DNA of 64,000 nt from Jacaranda mimosifolia (taxonomy: Eukaryota > Streptophyta > Magnoliopsida > Lamiales > Bignoniaceae). The notes under the pieces are model-generated. The model worked only from the letters and a program-made list of their open reading frames with translations. It was not told where the DNA came from and did not search any database. The stretch is taken from the NCBI GenBank assembly GCA_018894105.1, contig CM032117.1, positions 51,246,503 through 51,310,502 of the forward strand. The letters are read 5' to 3'. Made by a program: the position numbers and the translations under genes. Below are positions 47,972 through 59,125 of the stretch, in pieces; position 1 is the first letter of the stretch, and the number at the start of each line of letters is the position of its first letter.

Positions 47972-50900
47972 CTACATGACCGCCCTACCCCTTTGTTGAA
48001 ATGATATCTTGTGTTCAACTTCGCCTGTCAACTTAACAGCCAATGCGACCTGCAGCGTATGAGCGAAAAATATTATAGACTCAAACCTTTTCATTTTGAA
48101 CGTGCCATTAGAACACACCATCCATTTTCAGACAATTTTTGGGGGTACAGAATTGTCTTTGAGAGATCTTCATAAAGGAGTAAACAAACTAACTTGTTTT
48201 CTTAGATCCTCAAACGTAATAAACAAAACTCGACCGCAAGAGAGCCAACACTCACCATTTCCAACGAGCTGACATGATGGAGAAGGAATCCATTGATTGT
48301 TTCCCTGAAGAGCCACAGAGAGAGAGAGAGAGAGAGAGAGCAAAAAGTAATTTCACCAGAAAAATTGCATATAAACAGTATTGCTGTAAACACCAGGGAT
48401 ATATGGAAAGGTACTCACTCTTCGAAGGCCGAATTCTGATTAATGGCAGTAAGAATAGGACCTTTATTTATTGAATGGCCAGCACAAGCTTTGGCGGTTA
48501 TATATGCATCCTAAGGGACAAAGGATAGAATTATCTCAGAACATGGCTGAGGTCACTCTTCAGTTTTCAGCATTTGAAAGGGAGAAATGGTGTTGGTAAT
48601 GGAATATACAGTGTTTTGTTTATGCCCCAGGGAACAAGAGGAACAACATGTTGCGGTAAAGGAAAACTTATATTATCTTTTTGGTCAATTCAAAACTTGG
48701 AGATTCGGTTCTTACCACTCCATAGTGCAGTAAAATATTGTGTAAAGGCTCGAAGAGGGTTTCTTCTTCCCTTTTCAAGATGTTATAGTCACAAGAGATC
48801 AATTGGTTGAATCCAACAACAATTCTCCTGCATTAATTCAGAGAAAAAAAGGAGAAATGAATGGCTGGAATGAGCATAAGAAACATGAAGCCATTGTGTA
48901 ATCGAAAGCATAAAATATGTCAAGCCAAAATTTAGATGATTGGCTACATTGAATCTTATGTTAAAGATGGGGCTTTTTCAGTTACTTTATTTAGAAGAGG
49001 ACTTTGCAATATGATATAACAATTGAAGTATGGAAATTATAATTACAAGAATTGCCTATATTCCACATTCAGTGCCCATCCAACAGATACATTCCATTTT
49101 TACTGGAATAGTGATGAAGTTGAAATTTGCAGTAACATGGAATTAGAGGAAAATGGAAGAAAACAAATAATGCATATGCATATTACCAGTCACTATTGCT
49201 CTCATTTAGGGTCCTCTTCAGCCACAGAATCTGATCATTTCCACGTAAACTCGACATATTCTAAATCATAGGATTAATGGAAAACTATGTTACTAGAAGA
49301 AAGAAGTAAAAACTAATTTGCAGAGTACATATCTCATATAAAGAATATCAATCCAAGAGATAAAGATCAAGTTTATGCAAGACAAAATTCAATCTGTTGA
49401 CCAGTCATATAGGATGTTTAGAATTTTGTCCCAGCAGCTTCTCTTTAGAGCTCTTTTAACAAATGAATTAATTACATCGAAGTTTTTGATCTAGGAAAAG
49501 ATGGGTTTATATAAAAAGGACACTAGAAATATTCCATTTGTTCAAAAATTCATACCAATCTATTGATTCCTTTGACCTTGACGTAAAAGGTTAGTAGACA
49601 GAGGTAACCATTATGACAATCTATCCAAATCTGTTCCTTCTTGATTAAAAGAAATTCCTAGAGATCAAACAAACTTCACTATGTTGGAGATGGGGAGGGT
49701 GTGATACATCAGCTAAATGATTATTCAACAGAAACATATGTGCAAACTCCTGTTATACTAAACTGGAGCTGACTGGCTGATTTGATTATAGCTAATAGAC
49801 AACAATTATCTGAAAGATGTTTATGACTCCTGAATCAAAAAATTCAAATACAATGCTAGGGAGAGCCTCAGAAGAAAGCATCATCTTGGAAATATGCTAA
49901 TTTAGCTTTTAGGATTTCCTTCACCAGTTTAACAGCAAAAATGAGCTATTTCTCTGAAATTCTTGAAGCTCAAAAGGCTACTTCTGTTCTCTAGTGCCAG
50001 GGATAACAGCGGAGCCCTTTCTTGTATTTTCTTTTTGAGACTTGAAGCTTTAGCAGGAAGGAAGAAAAATGGCCATATCCACAATATTATTCAACAATAG
50101 CTAATCATTATTTTACTTCTCATCTAGAAAATAATAATAATAATAAAGGAACTGTAGCAATTAAGTAAAGCATTTAAGCTGTTCACAGAAATTAATATAT
50201 TGTATGAATGAAGACACTTAGAGAACATATCCCAGACCTGAAATAACATGGTATCCAATGCAATAATGTCTAAAGTTTGTCCATAGGGAATTCCGATTTT
50301 CTTTAAGAAATAAGTGGCCTGTCCTTCCGAAGCCCCAGTAGTGTACCTACAGGTAGCAAATGGCAGATGAGAAACAGGAAAAGAGTACACTTTTAGAGTA
50401 CCACAACGTGAAAACAAGAGGGCCTATTAACAATGTAAAATGCAATATACTTAAAACATATTGAACTGTCTAAAGATTACGGCATACCAGTGCATGTTTT
50501 GCAGCTCAGGAAGCATCATTGCCTGCTGACAAGGACTTGTTATTTTGATTTGAATTAATGAAAACTAGCAAAACTAGTACAATCATTCCACAACAAGAAA
50601 CTATAGCATGATCAAGTGAAACAAGATGTTATAATCAGCTATAAATCTAGAATGAATCCTACTTCTTATAGGTAGAACACAATGATAGAAAAACTTTAAA
50701 GAAAAAACTATATTATGCCAACCCACAGAGTGAAATAGTGAAACAAGAAATATAAAAATACAAGTCAGTGAAAACAATGAAAGCACTATCATGATAGTCA
50801 AAATATAATTCTCTCAAATGGGCATAAAGTTGGTCCTGAAATATCTGGAAACCATTCACGTACTAAAAGTAAATGGAAACCACTTTTTTTGACTGGCAGC

Positions 50901-51844
50901 TTATGGAATAAAGTAAGAGCAGAGCTAGTAAGTTCTCATGTTTACCACTACTATTGAATTAAATAGCATTGATTAAGAAAAGGCAACATAACTACCTACT
51001 GGGACGTTGACATATCATGTGCAATTCTGACTATCTTAAACCAAGAGCTAATGAATATGAACTCTGTATAAATGAAGTTGAAGAAGCACAATACAAAAAC
51101 TCAGATTTTCAGTGCAATAAGAAACAAATCTTACATGCTGCTGGAGCGGATCAGATTTCCCATGTTCACTAATGTGGACAACAAAACGCGCCTTGTAAGT
51201 GTTCGCCACCTTCGCCATCTTTATTAACATCAAAATCGCAGTTATTAATCCAAATTGCAAAAATAGATAACGAAAATTACAAACTGAAGCTGCTTAAAAA
51301 CGCAGATTAAATTCCTATATTAGTAGTAAAATCAACATCCACCAGCAAGAATCCCTGCTCTTGAATATTGTCATGAAAAATCACTGCTTAGATAAGCAAA
51401 ATTACATATAGCAAATCCATCATGGGATTCGCATCCAACCCCGCCCCCCCCCCCCCCGGCCCGCAAAAAAAATAGAGTAGAAAAAAAATAAGAAAAGGAG
51501 CAATATTCAATCTTTTAACCATTGATAGAATCATATTGACTCCGAAATTGCAGAAATACACTTCCAGAACAAAGAAAAATTCAAACTTTTCCAAAGTAAA
51601 AAAAAAAAGGGAACCAATCAAAGAGGATAGATAACGGTATGACCTGATGAAGCAAAAGGGTCTGTTCTTCAAGTGGCCTAAAGCTTCCAGCAACAGTTAT
51701 AAAGTACAAATAGCTTGGGCTTGCTTCACTTGAGATGTTCGCATGAGTAAGCTTCTGAGGCTGGCCTATATTGAGAGCCATATAAACTGCAATGCAGAGA
51801 GAAAGCTGCGTAATAAGAGTGCAAACCCATGATTTTTGCTTCAT
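47972..51844 (-). CDS. Type-5 acid phosphatase-like protein lacking all metal ligands (9 exons, 278 aa)
   Basis: Exons on the minus strand: 51844-51644, 51218-51135, 50525-50488, 50346-50238, 49260-49187, 48827-48716, 48510-48419, 48304-48256, 48049-47972. All introns are GT-AG, the phases agree and the total is 837 nt. The N-terminus is a signal peptide or anchor ('SWVCTLITQLSLCIAVYMAL'). Segments align in order with purple acid phosphatases of the ACP5/PAP17 type: 'ARFVVHISEHG', 'PELQNMHWYT', 'LDIIALDTMLF', 'GNDQILWLKRTL', 'WRIVVGF', 'LHYGVDAYITA', 'HHVSSLEM'. The ligand motifs are all changed: GDWG is AGSF, GDNFY is SEHGK, GNHD is TGAS, GHHP is GFNQ, GHDH is AKAC. Clean exons and splice sites argue for a maintained pseudoenzyme rather than a dead gene. 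Tat-C sits 260 bp upstream of the ATG. Confidence 0.85.
48317..48340 (-). repeat. (CT)12 microsatellite at an intron 3' end
   Basis: Twelve AG units on the plus strand, read as CT on the gene strand, lie 13-36 nt before the first base of exon 8. They form the polypyrimidine tract of that splice acceptor. Confidence 0.9.
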
Positions 51845-52104
51845 ATTTAAGTCAATTCCTAAGATCCCTATGCATTTCCTGGGTTTGAGCAGACGATAGA
51901 TCCGCACCCCGTCAACTTGAGTGCAATGAATGTTGTTTCTGAAGTGCAGCACTGAACAAGAAAACAACTTCCCAGACCCATTTGGATTTTGGATATATTT
52001 CTTCATATAGTTTATAAATTATTAAATTATATAAACATGAAGTGGAAAATATATGTCAAGTGGGTGATATAAATTTTTCATAAAACTAAGGATTGTTTTG
52101 TTTC
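51845..52104 (-). promoter_or_regulatory. Remaining proximal promoter and 5' leader of the phosphatase-like gene
   Basis: Between the ATG and the Tat-C LTR, the minus strand holds TATA-like phrases TTTATATAATTT (about 52035-52024) and TTTATAAACTATA (about 52021-52009). These lie 165-190 bp from the ATG and are followed by an open but unrecognised leader. Everything further upstream is now Tat-C. Confidence 0.5.
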
Positions 52105-52772
52105 TGATATAGGATGGCTCAAATTGGTCAGGCCCAATATCCAATCAACGGCCCAGGGCCCAAGTGACTGGTCGATCCTGTTCGATCAATCCACAAGGCG
52201 CTCCATGGCCCTCGGATCCGCTCGACCATTATCGACATCTATTCTCGTCGATTCTCAAGTCGAAGTCTGCACAGTACTCTGCCACCGCATTAAATGCGTT
52301 GATTGGCGGCACGTCTCCGCATTAATGGTGCATGCCCTCCCCTCACCGTCTGACACAGCAAACGCCGCAACAGTGTACCATCTTGTCCTACAGCATAAAA
52401 GGACATCCAGCTGGCAATATTCAAACGGGGGAATTGACCAATTACCCCCGGTAGAAGGCTGAAGGTCCCTGGGGTAAGCCAAGGGCTTCCCTGACATTTT
52501 CTACAAGGGGAAGAATATAAAAACTCCTCAACCTTGCCTCTCAGAGGTATGCACATATACACTCAAAAGCCCATACATTCCGCTGCTCGATTAAAGAGGT
52601 CGAATATATATACTGACTTGAGCGTCGGAGGGCTTAAGCCGAGGGCCACTCGGCTAGCCTAACATTTATTGTGGTTGCAGGATTCCAATCTCAAATCAAT
52701 CCCGAAGATCAATACACCGGATCGTGATTCATACCCGGATTCATATCCGTTATCGAAATCGAACCCTCATCA
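52105..52772 (+). repeat. 5' LTR of Tat-C
   Basis: 668 bp. A TATA box candidate TATAAAAA lies at 52516-52523. By eye it differs from the 3' LTR at about 36 positions, with no length change, and all but one difference is a transition. Confidence 0.95.
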
Positions 52773-52774
52773 TT

Positions 52775-52792
52775 TGGCACCGTCTGTGGGAA
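52775..52792 (+). promoter_or_regulatory. Primer-binding site of Tat-C
   Basis: TGGCACCGTCTGTGGGAA starts two bases after the LTR end. It has the TGG start and is close to the TGGCGCCGTCTGTGGGAA form seen in Tat-type elements. I do not assign the tRNA. Confidence 0.75.
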
Positions 52793-52812
52793 ACAGGAAT
52801 CCTCTATCGAAA

Positions 52813-54351
52813 ATGGTGAACACTAGGCGAGCCCCATCAGGGAGGGAGGAGAATCGGAGATCTAGCTCTCCCACCCCCCGCCAGAACCAAGGACAAGACG
52901 AGCTAGCACCCAGTATGCAGCCGGAACCTATGGTCACTCTCACAATGCCTCAGCTTATGCAACTCATCAGCGAGCAAATCTCAGTGCAGATTTCTGCCCA
53001 GCTCTCGGCCGCACTAAATAGACATGCTGTGCAACCGGGGCCGGCGGCCAGTGCCACACCTTAGCCAGCAGGCCCGGAAAGGGCACGACCAGAAGAGTAC
53101 GCACAGATACAGGAGTCCTCTAGACGTCCATCCCGGAGAGAAGGAAGCCCGGGCCATTTTCCAAAGGAGGCAGCCTGCCCACCGCCGAGGGAGGAGGTAG
53201 CAGACTCCGTGAACCACGACGTTCGGCCCCTTCGAGCCCCACAGTGCGATAGGGCCGGGCGTTCCAGAGGCAGACAAAACCAGGACCAGCAAGAGTGGGA
53301 AAAAGTCTCTCACCAGGTGCAACAGCTGAATAGGCGCCTGGAGGAACTTTCGAAGATGAATGCTGACAGAACCATGCAACCGGAAATGCCTTCAAGATTC
53401 TGGAGGGAACGCGACTCCCCTTTTGTCCAAGAAATTATCGATGAGCGCATTGCCATTGATGCGAAGATCCCCACCGGGCTCCCGAGGTATGACGGTTCCA
53501 CGGACCCGAATGAGCATCTAATGCAGTTTGAGCATATGATGCAGTTGCATGGGCACAATGAGTATATACATGCAAAGATACTCGTGACCACTTTCCAAGG
53601 CGTGGCCCTAGACTGGTTCGTGAAGTTGGAACCGGCATCCATCTTCTCATACAACTAGTTATGTGACAAGTTTTTGCACCAGCTCGCCAGCAGGAGGAAA
53701 GCGAAGCTACCGCACACCCACATGCACACAGTAAGGCAGGCTGAGGGCGAGTCTTTACGGGATTTCTTCACCAGGTTCAACATCGAGGTGTTGAAGATAG
53801 ACAGCCCGATGATAGAATTTTTGATCGATGTGCTATTTCTGGGACGAAGGCATAAGGAGTGCGCCAATGCTTTGGTCCGCACACAGCCGAGAACAATGGT
53901 GGAGCTCCTCGACCTCGCCGAGAGGTACATGACCCAGGAAGAGATGAACAAAATGAAATATGGCAACATGGAGGCCGATAAGAGAAAAGGCAGGGAGAAA
54001 GAGGAGAAGCAGAACAGGGAGGGATGCCACTCCCCAATCAAACGTTTCCATGACTACACCCCACTCTTCATGCCGAGGAAGGAAGTACTCTTCGCCATAC
54101 AACATGATAACCTGCTTAAAAAGCCTCGAAAAATCACAGAAACTGAGGTTATGAAGAAGTCCGGAAAGTACTACCATTTTCACAATCAAAAAGGGCATGA
54201 CACCGAGGATTGCTTCAATTTGAAGGATGAGATAGAGAGGCTGATTAGGCAGGGGCATTTGAAAAAGTTTGTCGAGGAGAGAGCTCGGTGTGAGGAGGGG
54301 GCGATCGACCGGACTCCCCGTAGAGAAAGGTCGGTCAGCCCACGACGTTAG
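52813..54351 (+). pseudogene. Tat-C gag (two internal stops)
   Basis: The start is ATG 52813 ('MVNTRRAPSGREENRRSSSP'). One frame runs to 54351, interrupted by TAG at 53062-53064 and TAG at 53656-53658, both at places where a C-to-T change from CAG explains the stop. A Gln/Pro-rich N-terminal part is followed by the Gag core ('IPTGLPRYDGSTDPNEHLMQ', 'LVTTFQGVALDWFVKL', 'ESLRDFFTRFNIEVL'). The zinc-knuckle region 'FHNQKGHDTEDCFNLKDEIE' lacks its first Cys. It ends in an Arg/Ser-rich tail. Confidence 0.9.
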
Positions 54352-57300
54352 GACAAAGGAAAGAAACCAGCCCATGAAACCCACCCGCCCATTCGAGGTG
54401 TCATCGACACGATCGCCGGGGGGCCTGCAGGAGGAGACTCCCGAAATGCAAGGAAGCAAACCCAGAGGCAACTTGACTCGACCAAACCTTTGCGGGTCGA
54501 AACAGTGTTCCAGTTGACAACCAGTACCGAGCCGATCTCTTTTACCAATGCAGATTTAGACCACTTCGAGGGTTAGGCTGCGGACCGGCAGCTCAACTGC
54601 CCAATGGTGGCCGCAATTGAGATCGCCAACTTCGAAGTGAGAAAGGTCTTAGTTGACAATGGTAGCTCGGCAAACATCATATTCCTGTCAGCCTTGAACA
54701 AAATGAACCTGGGCAAACTGAAATTCGATCCAATCAGGACTCCCCTAGTTGGATTCGGAGGATCAGAGATTGTACCGGAAGGGTTGATTAGCCTATCCAC
54801 TATATTCGGGCAGGGACATCGCAGCCGAACGTTGATGATCAACTACTTAGTGGTCGATGACCCTTTTGCTTACAATGCCATTGTTGGTCGACCAGCCCTG
54901 AATGACTTCAGAGCCATCGCATCCACATACCACATGAAAATAAAGTTCCCGACCCCCACGGGAGTCGGTGAGCTTGTATGCAACATCAAAGATGCCTGGC
55001 GTTGTTACACAATCTCTGTCGATTCCAGCGGACAGAAAAAGAGACCAGAATTGAAGGCCTCGGGGGATGCCCTTGTAGCAAAACCCGCGGAGGGACCTTC
55101 ATCAAAAAAGAGGAAGCTGGAGGACACCAGGGTCGAGCCAACAGGAGAATTAAAAACAATTGAGCTCGAGCCAGGGAAACCCGACAAGACAACGAGGATC
55201 GGAGCTGATATAGGGGATCGACTGGAATGCCTCATGGTCGACTTCCTCCGACGCAATATCGACGTCTTCGCATGGAAAGCTGCCGATCTGCAGGGCATCG
55301 ACCCCGACATCATCGTCCACAGGCTCAGCGTGGACCTTGCCCACAAGCCAATCCAACAGAAGAAGAGAACTTTCAATGCCGAGCGGACACAGATCATCGA
55401 GGAAGAGGTTAGCAAACTTCTAGAGACTGGTTATATTGTAGAAATCCAATATTCTTCTTGGCTTTGTAATGTAGTCCTTATTCCCAAGAATGAGGGAAAA
55501 TGGAGGATGTGTAATGATTTCACAAATTTAAATAAAGCATGTCCTAAGGATCCTTACCCCTTACCTCGTATTGATTTACTTGTTGACTCCACGGCTGGTT
55601 GCGAACTACTTAGCATGATGGATGCATTTCAAGGTTACTACCAAATATTCATGGCACCTGAGAATAGGGATAAAACGGCTTTTGTTGTCCCCAATGGGGT
55701 ATATTGCTTTTTGGTTATGCCGTTTGGACTTAAGAACGCTGGCGCAACTTATCAAAGATTAGTTAACTTCATGTTCAAGAATGAAATTAGGAAATCAATG
55801 GAGGTTTACGTCGATGACATGATTGTGAAAATAAAGAAAGCAGAAACCACTTGGTCGACCTGAGCCACACATTTTCCATTCTGAGAGCCTTCGGTATGAA
55901 GCTCAATCCTAACAAATGCACATTCGGGGTTCGAGGAGGAAAATTCCTGGGATATATGGTCAGTCAGAGAGGTATCAGGCCAACCCACAGAAAATTCAAG
56001 CAGTTCTAGACATTGTTCCACCGCGCACCGTTCGGGAAGTTCAACGCCTTGTGGGTAGAGTTATTGCCTTGGGCAGGTTCATAGCTAGGTTGGTAGACAA
56101 GAGCCTACCCTTCTTCAAAATCTTGAGAAACACAAAGAAATCTGGATTCAAATGGGACGAACAGTGTGACCAAGCTCTGATCGACCTCAAGAAACACCTC
56201 TCATCGCCACCTCTCCTCGCCAAGCCTGAGCTCGAGGAAATCTTACAGATATATCTTGCAGTCTCTTCCGCTTCAATCAGTTCAGTGTTAACAACGATGA
56301 GAGCTGGCAACCCTTGTCTAGTTTACTATTGCAGCAAGGCCCTTCAGGGGCCTGAACATAACTATCTGGAGATCGAGAAGTTTGCCCTGGCCCTAGTCAC
56401 ATCGGCAAGGAAACTACGGCCCTATTTTCAATCCCATACAGTTGTGGTACTAACGAATCAGCCGCTAAAATAGGTGTTGTCGAAACCAAACACTTCGGGT
56501 CGACTAACGAAACGGGCCGTCGAACTGGGGGAATTCGACATCCAATTCCAACCCCGAACAACAATAAAAGCGCAGGTGCTAGCGGACTTCATCCTCAAAA
56601 GAGTCGATCTCCCGGCTCAAGAGATTGAAGACTCCCCTTGGTGGACCCTACATGTTGACGGGTCCGCGACATCTACTGGAGGAGGAATATGCGTATCACT
56701 CTGATCCCCGCTGCCCGAAGGCTACGATTTTGCAGTGAAACTCGACTTCCCAGTCACTAATAATGAAGCTGAATATGAGGCACTCATTGCGGGAATGCGC
56801 ATGGCCATAGACCGTGGGGTCGAGAGGATAGCGGCCTTTACTGATTCACAGTTGGTCGCGGAGCAGGTCGAGGGAAACTTTGACGCGAGAGAAAATAAAA
56901 TGGCACAATATCTCGCGGAAATCCGGCAACTACGGCAGAGGTTCCGAGATTTTTCATTAAGCCAAGTTCTCCGATTAGAAAACGCTCGAGCAGACGCGCT
57001 TTCCAAGCTGGCAAGCTCGACGAAAGGCATGAGAGAAAGAACCATAACATTTCTTATCGCCGACCAGCTTTGCATCTCGGCCCCCGGCCCGGGCTTGGTC
57101 GGGTGCCTCGAAGACGCAACATATTCTTGGTAGCACCCGATCAAGCTTTATTTGAGCCATGGTACCATATCCGATGATGAGAAGTAGGCTCGTAAACTGA
57201 AGGGCTTGGCGCCTAAATATGCACTGGACGATCACAGACAGTTGTACAGAAGATCAATCGCAGGACTGCCGCTGAGATGTTTAAATCCCGAACAGGCGAA

Positions 57301-58354
57301 GGAAATGCTGCAGGAAATACATGTAGGCATCTGCGGAAACCACTCGGGAGGTCGGTCCCTGGCGTATAAGATCACTCGATATGGGTATTTCTGGCCCACT
57401 TTGTTGAAGGATTCGTTGACTTTGCTAGGAAATGCCCATCTTGCCAGGTACATTCGAACATCCAACACCAACCAGCTGCACCAATGACAAATGTTGATAT
57501 CGCTTGGCCATTCGACCAGTGGGGCATCGACATAGTCGGCGCACTCCCAAAGACAACCGGCCAGCGGAAGTTTATCATAGTGGCCGTTGAGTACTTCACA
57601 AAATGGGTGGAAGCTGAAGCAGTCCCGAAGATCACGGATGCGGCTATCAAGAGTTTCATATAGAAGAATATTATTTGCCGTTTCGGGCTGCCTAAAGTCC
57701 TCATCTCAGACAACGGCACCCAATTCCAAAGCAAAAATACAAGAAGATGTTGCCAGACCTTAGGCATTGCACAACATTTTACTTCAGTGGGAAATCCGCA
57801 AGCCAATGGACAGACCGAAGTGACCAACAAGACTGCCCTCAATCACATTAAGAGTCGAATTGCGGGGACGGGAACCAACTGGGCGGACGACCTCCCGGGA
57901 GTCCTTTGGGCCTATAGAACCACCCTCGAACAGCCACAGGTAAAAGCCCTTACAGCTTAGTTTATGGATCCGAAGCAATGGTCCCGTCAGAACAATCCAG
58001 CACACCGCTAGAGTGATCCACTACAATCCAACAGCAAATACATCGGAGAGGGCACTGGACCTAATAACTATAGACGAGAAGCGCCTAGCGGCTTACAACC
58101 GAATGCAGAGGTACCGCTCAAAGATGGCGGACAGCTATAACAAATTGGTACGCCCGCAAAATTTCAAGGTGGGTGATCTCGTCTTAAAGAAAGTGGAAGT
58201 GTCAAGACCCGTCGGCAAGCTTGACCCGAAATGGGAAGGGCCATACTCAGTCACCAAAGTGTCTAAACACAACGCCTATCAATTAGCGGATGCTGCAGGT
58301 CATGTGCTGCCTCGACCGTGGAATGCGGTAAATCTAAAAAAGTTCTTTGTATGA
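54352..58354 (+). pseudogene. Tat-C pol (stops and frameshifts)
   Basis: Protease: 'VRKVLVDNGSSANIIF' (54638). Reverse transcriptase: 'IIEEEVSKLLETGYIVEIQY', 'WRMCNDFTNLNKACPKDPYP', YVDD at 55807-55818. The longest intact frame is 54604-55863. A 1-nt loss near 55843 and another shift near 55975 follow. RNase H runs at 55980-56610 and a second RNase H at 56640-57130 ('WWTLHVDGSATSTGGGICVS', 'NNEAEYEALIAGMRMAIDRG'). Integrase: 'GICGNHSGGRSLAYKI', 'WGIDIVG', 'LISDNGTQF', 'NGQTEVTNKT', so D, D and E are all present. The C-terminal domain 'FKVGDLVLKKVEVSRPVGKL' ends at 58354. Stops at 56471, 56701, 57132, 57187 and 57661 sit where Gln, Arg or Trp codons are expected. Confidence 0.9.
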
Positions 58355-58431
58355 GCTGTTCATTGGCATCTTTTGTATTGAGTAAAGAACAATCAAGTCC
58401 CATTATGATTAAAAGGCACGTAACGACCGCA

Positions 58432-58850
58432 GTAAAACCTTAGTCGACCCCATAGTCGACGAAAGGCTTAATCGAATCAAGTCAAGGCGAAGAGCCGCGA
58501 CCACCGTAGTCGACCCCGTAGTCGACGAAAGGCTTAATCGAATCAAGTCAAGGCCAAGAGCCGCGACCACCGTAGTCGACCCCGTAGTCGACGAAAGGCT
58601 TAATCGAATCATGTCAAGGCGAAGAGCTGCGACCACCTTAGTCGACCCCGTAGTCGACGAAAGGCTTAATCGAATCAAGTCAAGGCGAAGAGCCGCAACC
58701 ACCTTAGTCGACCCCGTAGTCGACGAAAGGTTTAATCGAATCAAGTCAAGGTCGAGAGCCGCGACCACCTTAGTCGACCCCGTAGTCGACGAAAGGCTTA
58801 ATCTCATTAAATCAAGGCCGAGAGCCGCGACCACCTTGGTCGACGAAAAT
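58432..58850. repeat. 66-bp tandem repeat in the Tat-C 3' region (about 6 copies)
   Basis: The phrase 'gtcgacgaaaggcttaatcg' recurs at 58455, 58521, 58587, 58653, 58719 and 58785, exactly 66 bp apart, with a partial seventh near 58839. Each unit has the near-palindrome GTCGACCCCGTAGTCGAC. Because 66 is a multiple of three, both strands show long open frames (58409-58834 minus, 58611-58889 plus) that are repeat artefacts. Tandem repeats between pol and the 3' LTR are a known habit of Tat-type elements. Confidence 0.95.
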
Positions 58851-59125
58851 TCTCATCAAACTGGCGTCGAAGCCCCTGAGGCAGGGTAGCGAAATCGACG
58901 TAACACTTGCAGAAAGCCGCTAAGGCTCGAAATCGAGCCCAATCGACAAATTCATCTACACTTTACTAGTCATAAATGGCGATAAAGTTCAAGTTATCTT
59001 GCAAAGGAGAAAAATAGTACTCGAAATTGAACAACTGGCAAATGAAGGGCAACAAATTTTATTTCATCCTCAAGAAGCCTCAACGAGGCATGTACAAAAA
59101 AAAAAAAAAACAAGTATTACAAATC

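Noticed and set aside
51581..52006. Longer upstream start for the phosphatase-like gene (ATG 52006)
   Set aside because: It adds 54 residues without a signal peptide. The ATG at 51844 begins directly with a hydrophobic signal segment, and 52006 lies close to the TATA-like sequences.
53833..54471. 212-codon minus-strand ORF across Tat-C gag
   Set aside because: It is a shadow frame opposite clear Gag coding sequence.
58432..58850. Regularly spaced repeats, considered as a CRISPR array
   Set aside because: The units are contiguous tandem copies without unique spacers and lie inside a plant retrotransposon.
58409..58889. Long open frames on both strands over the 66-bp repeats
   Set aside because: The repeat unit is a multiple of three with no stop in these frames, so the openness is an artefact. 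There is no protein-like feature beyond the repetition.
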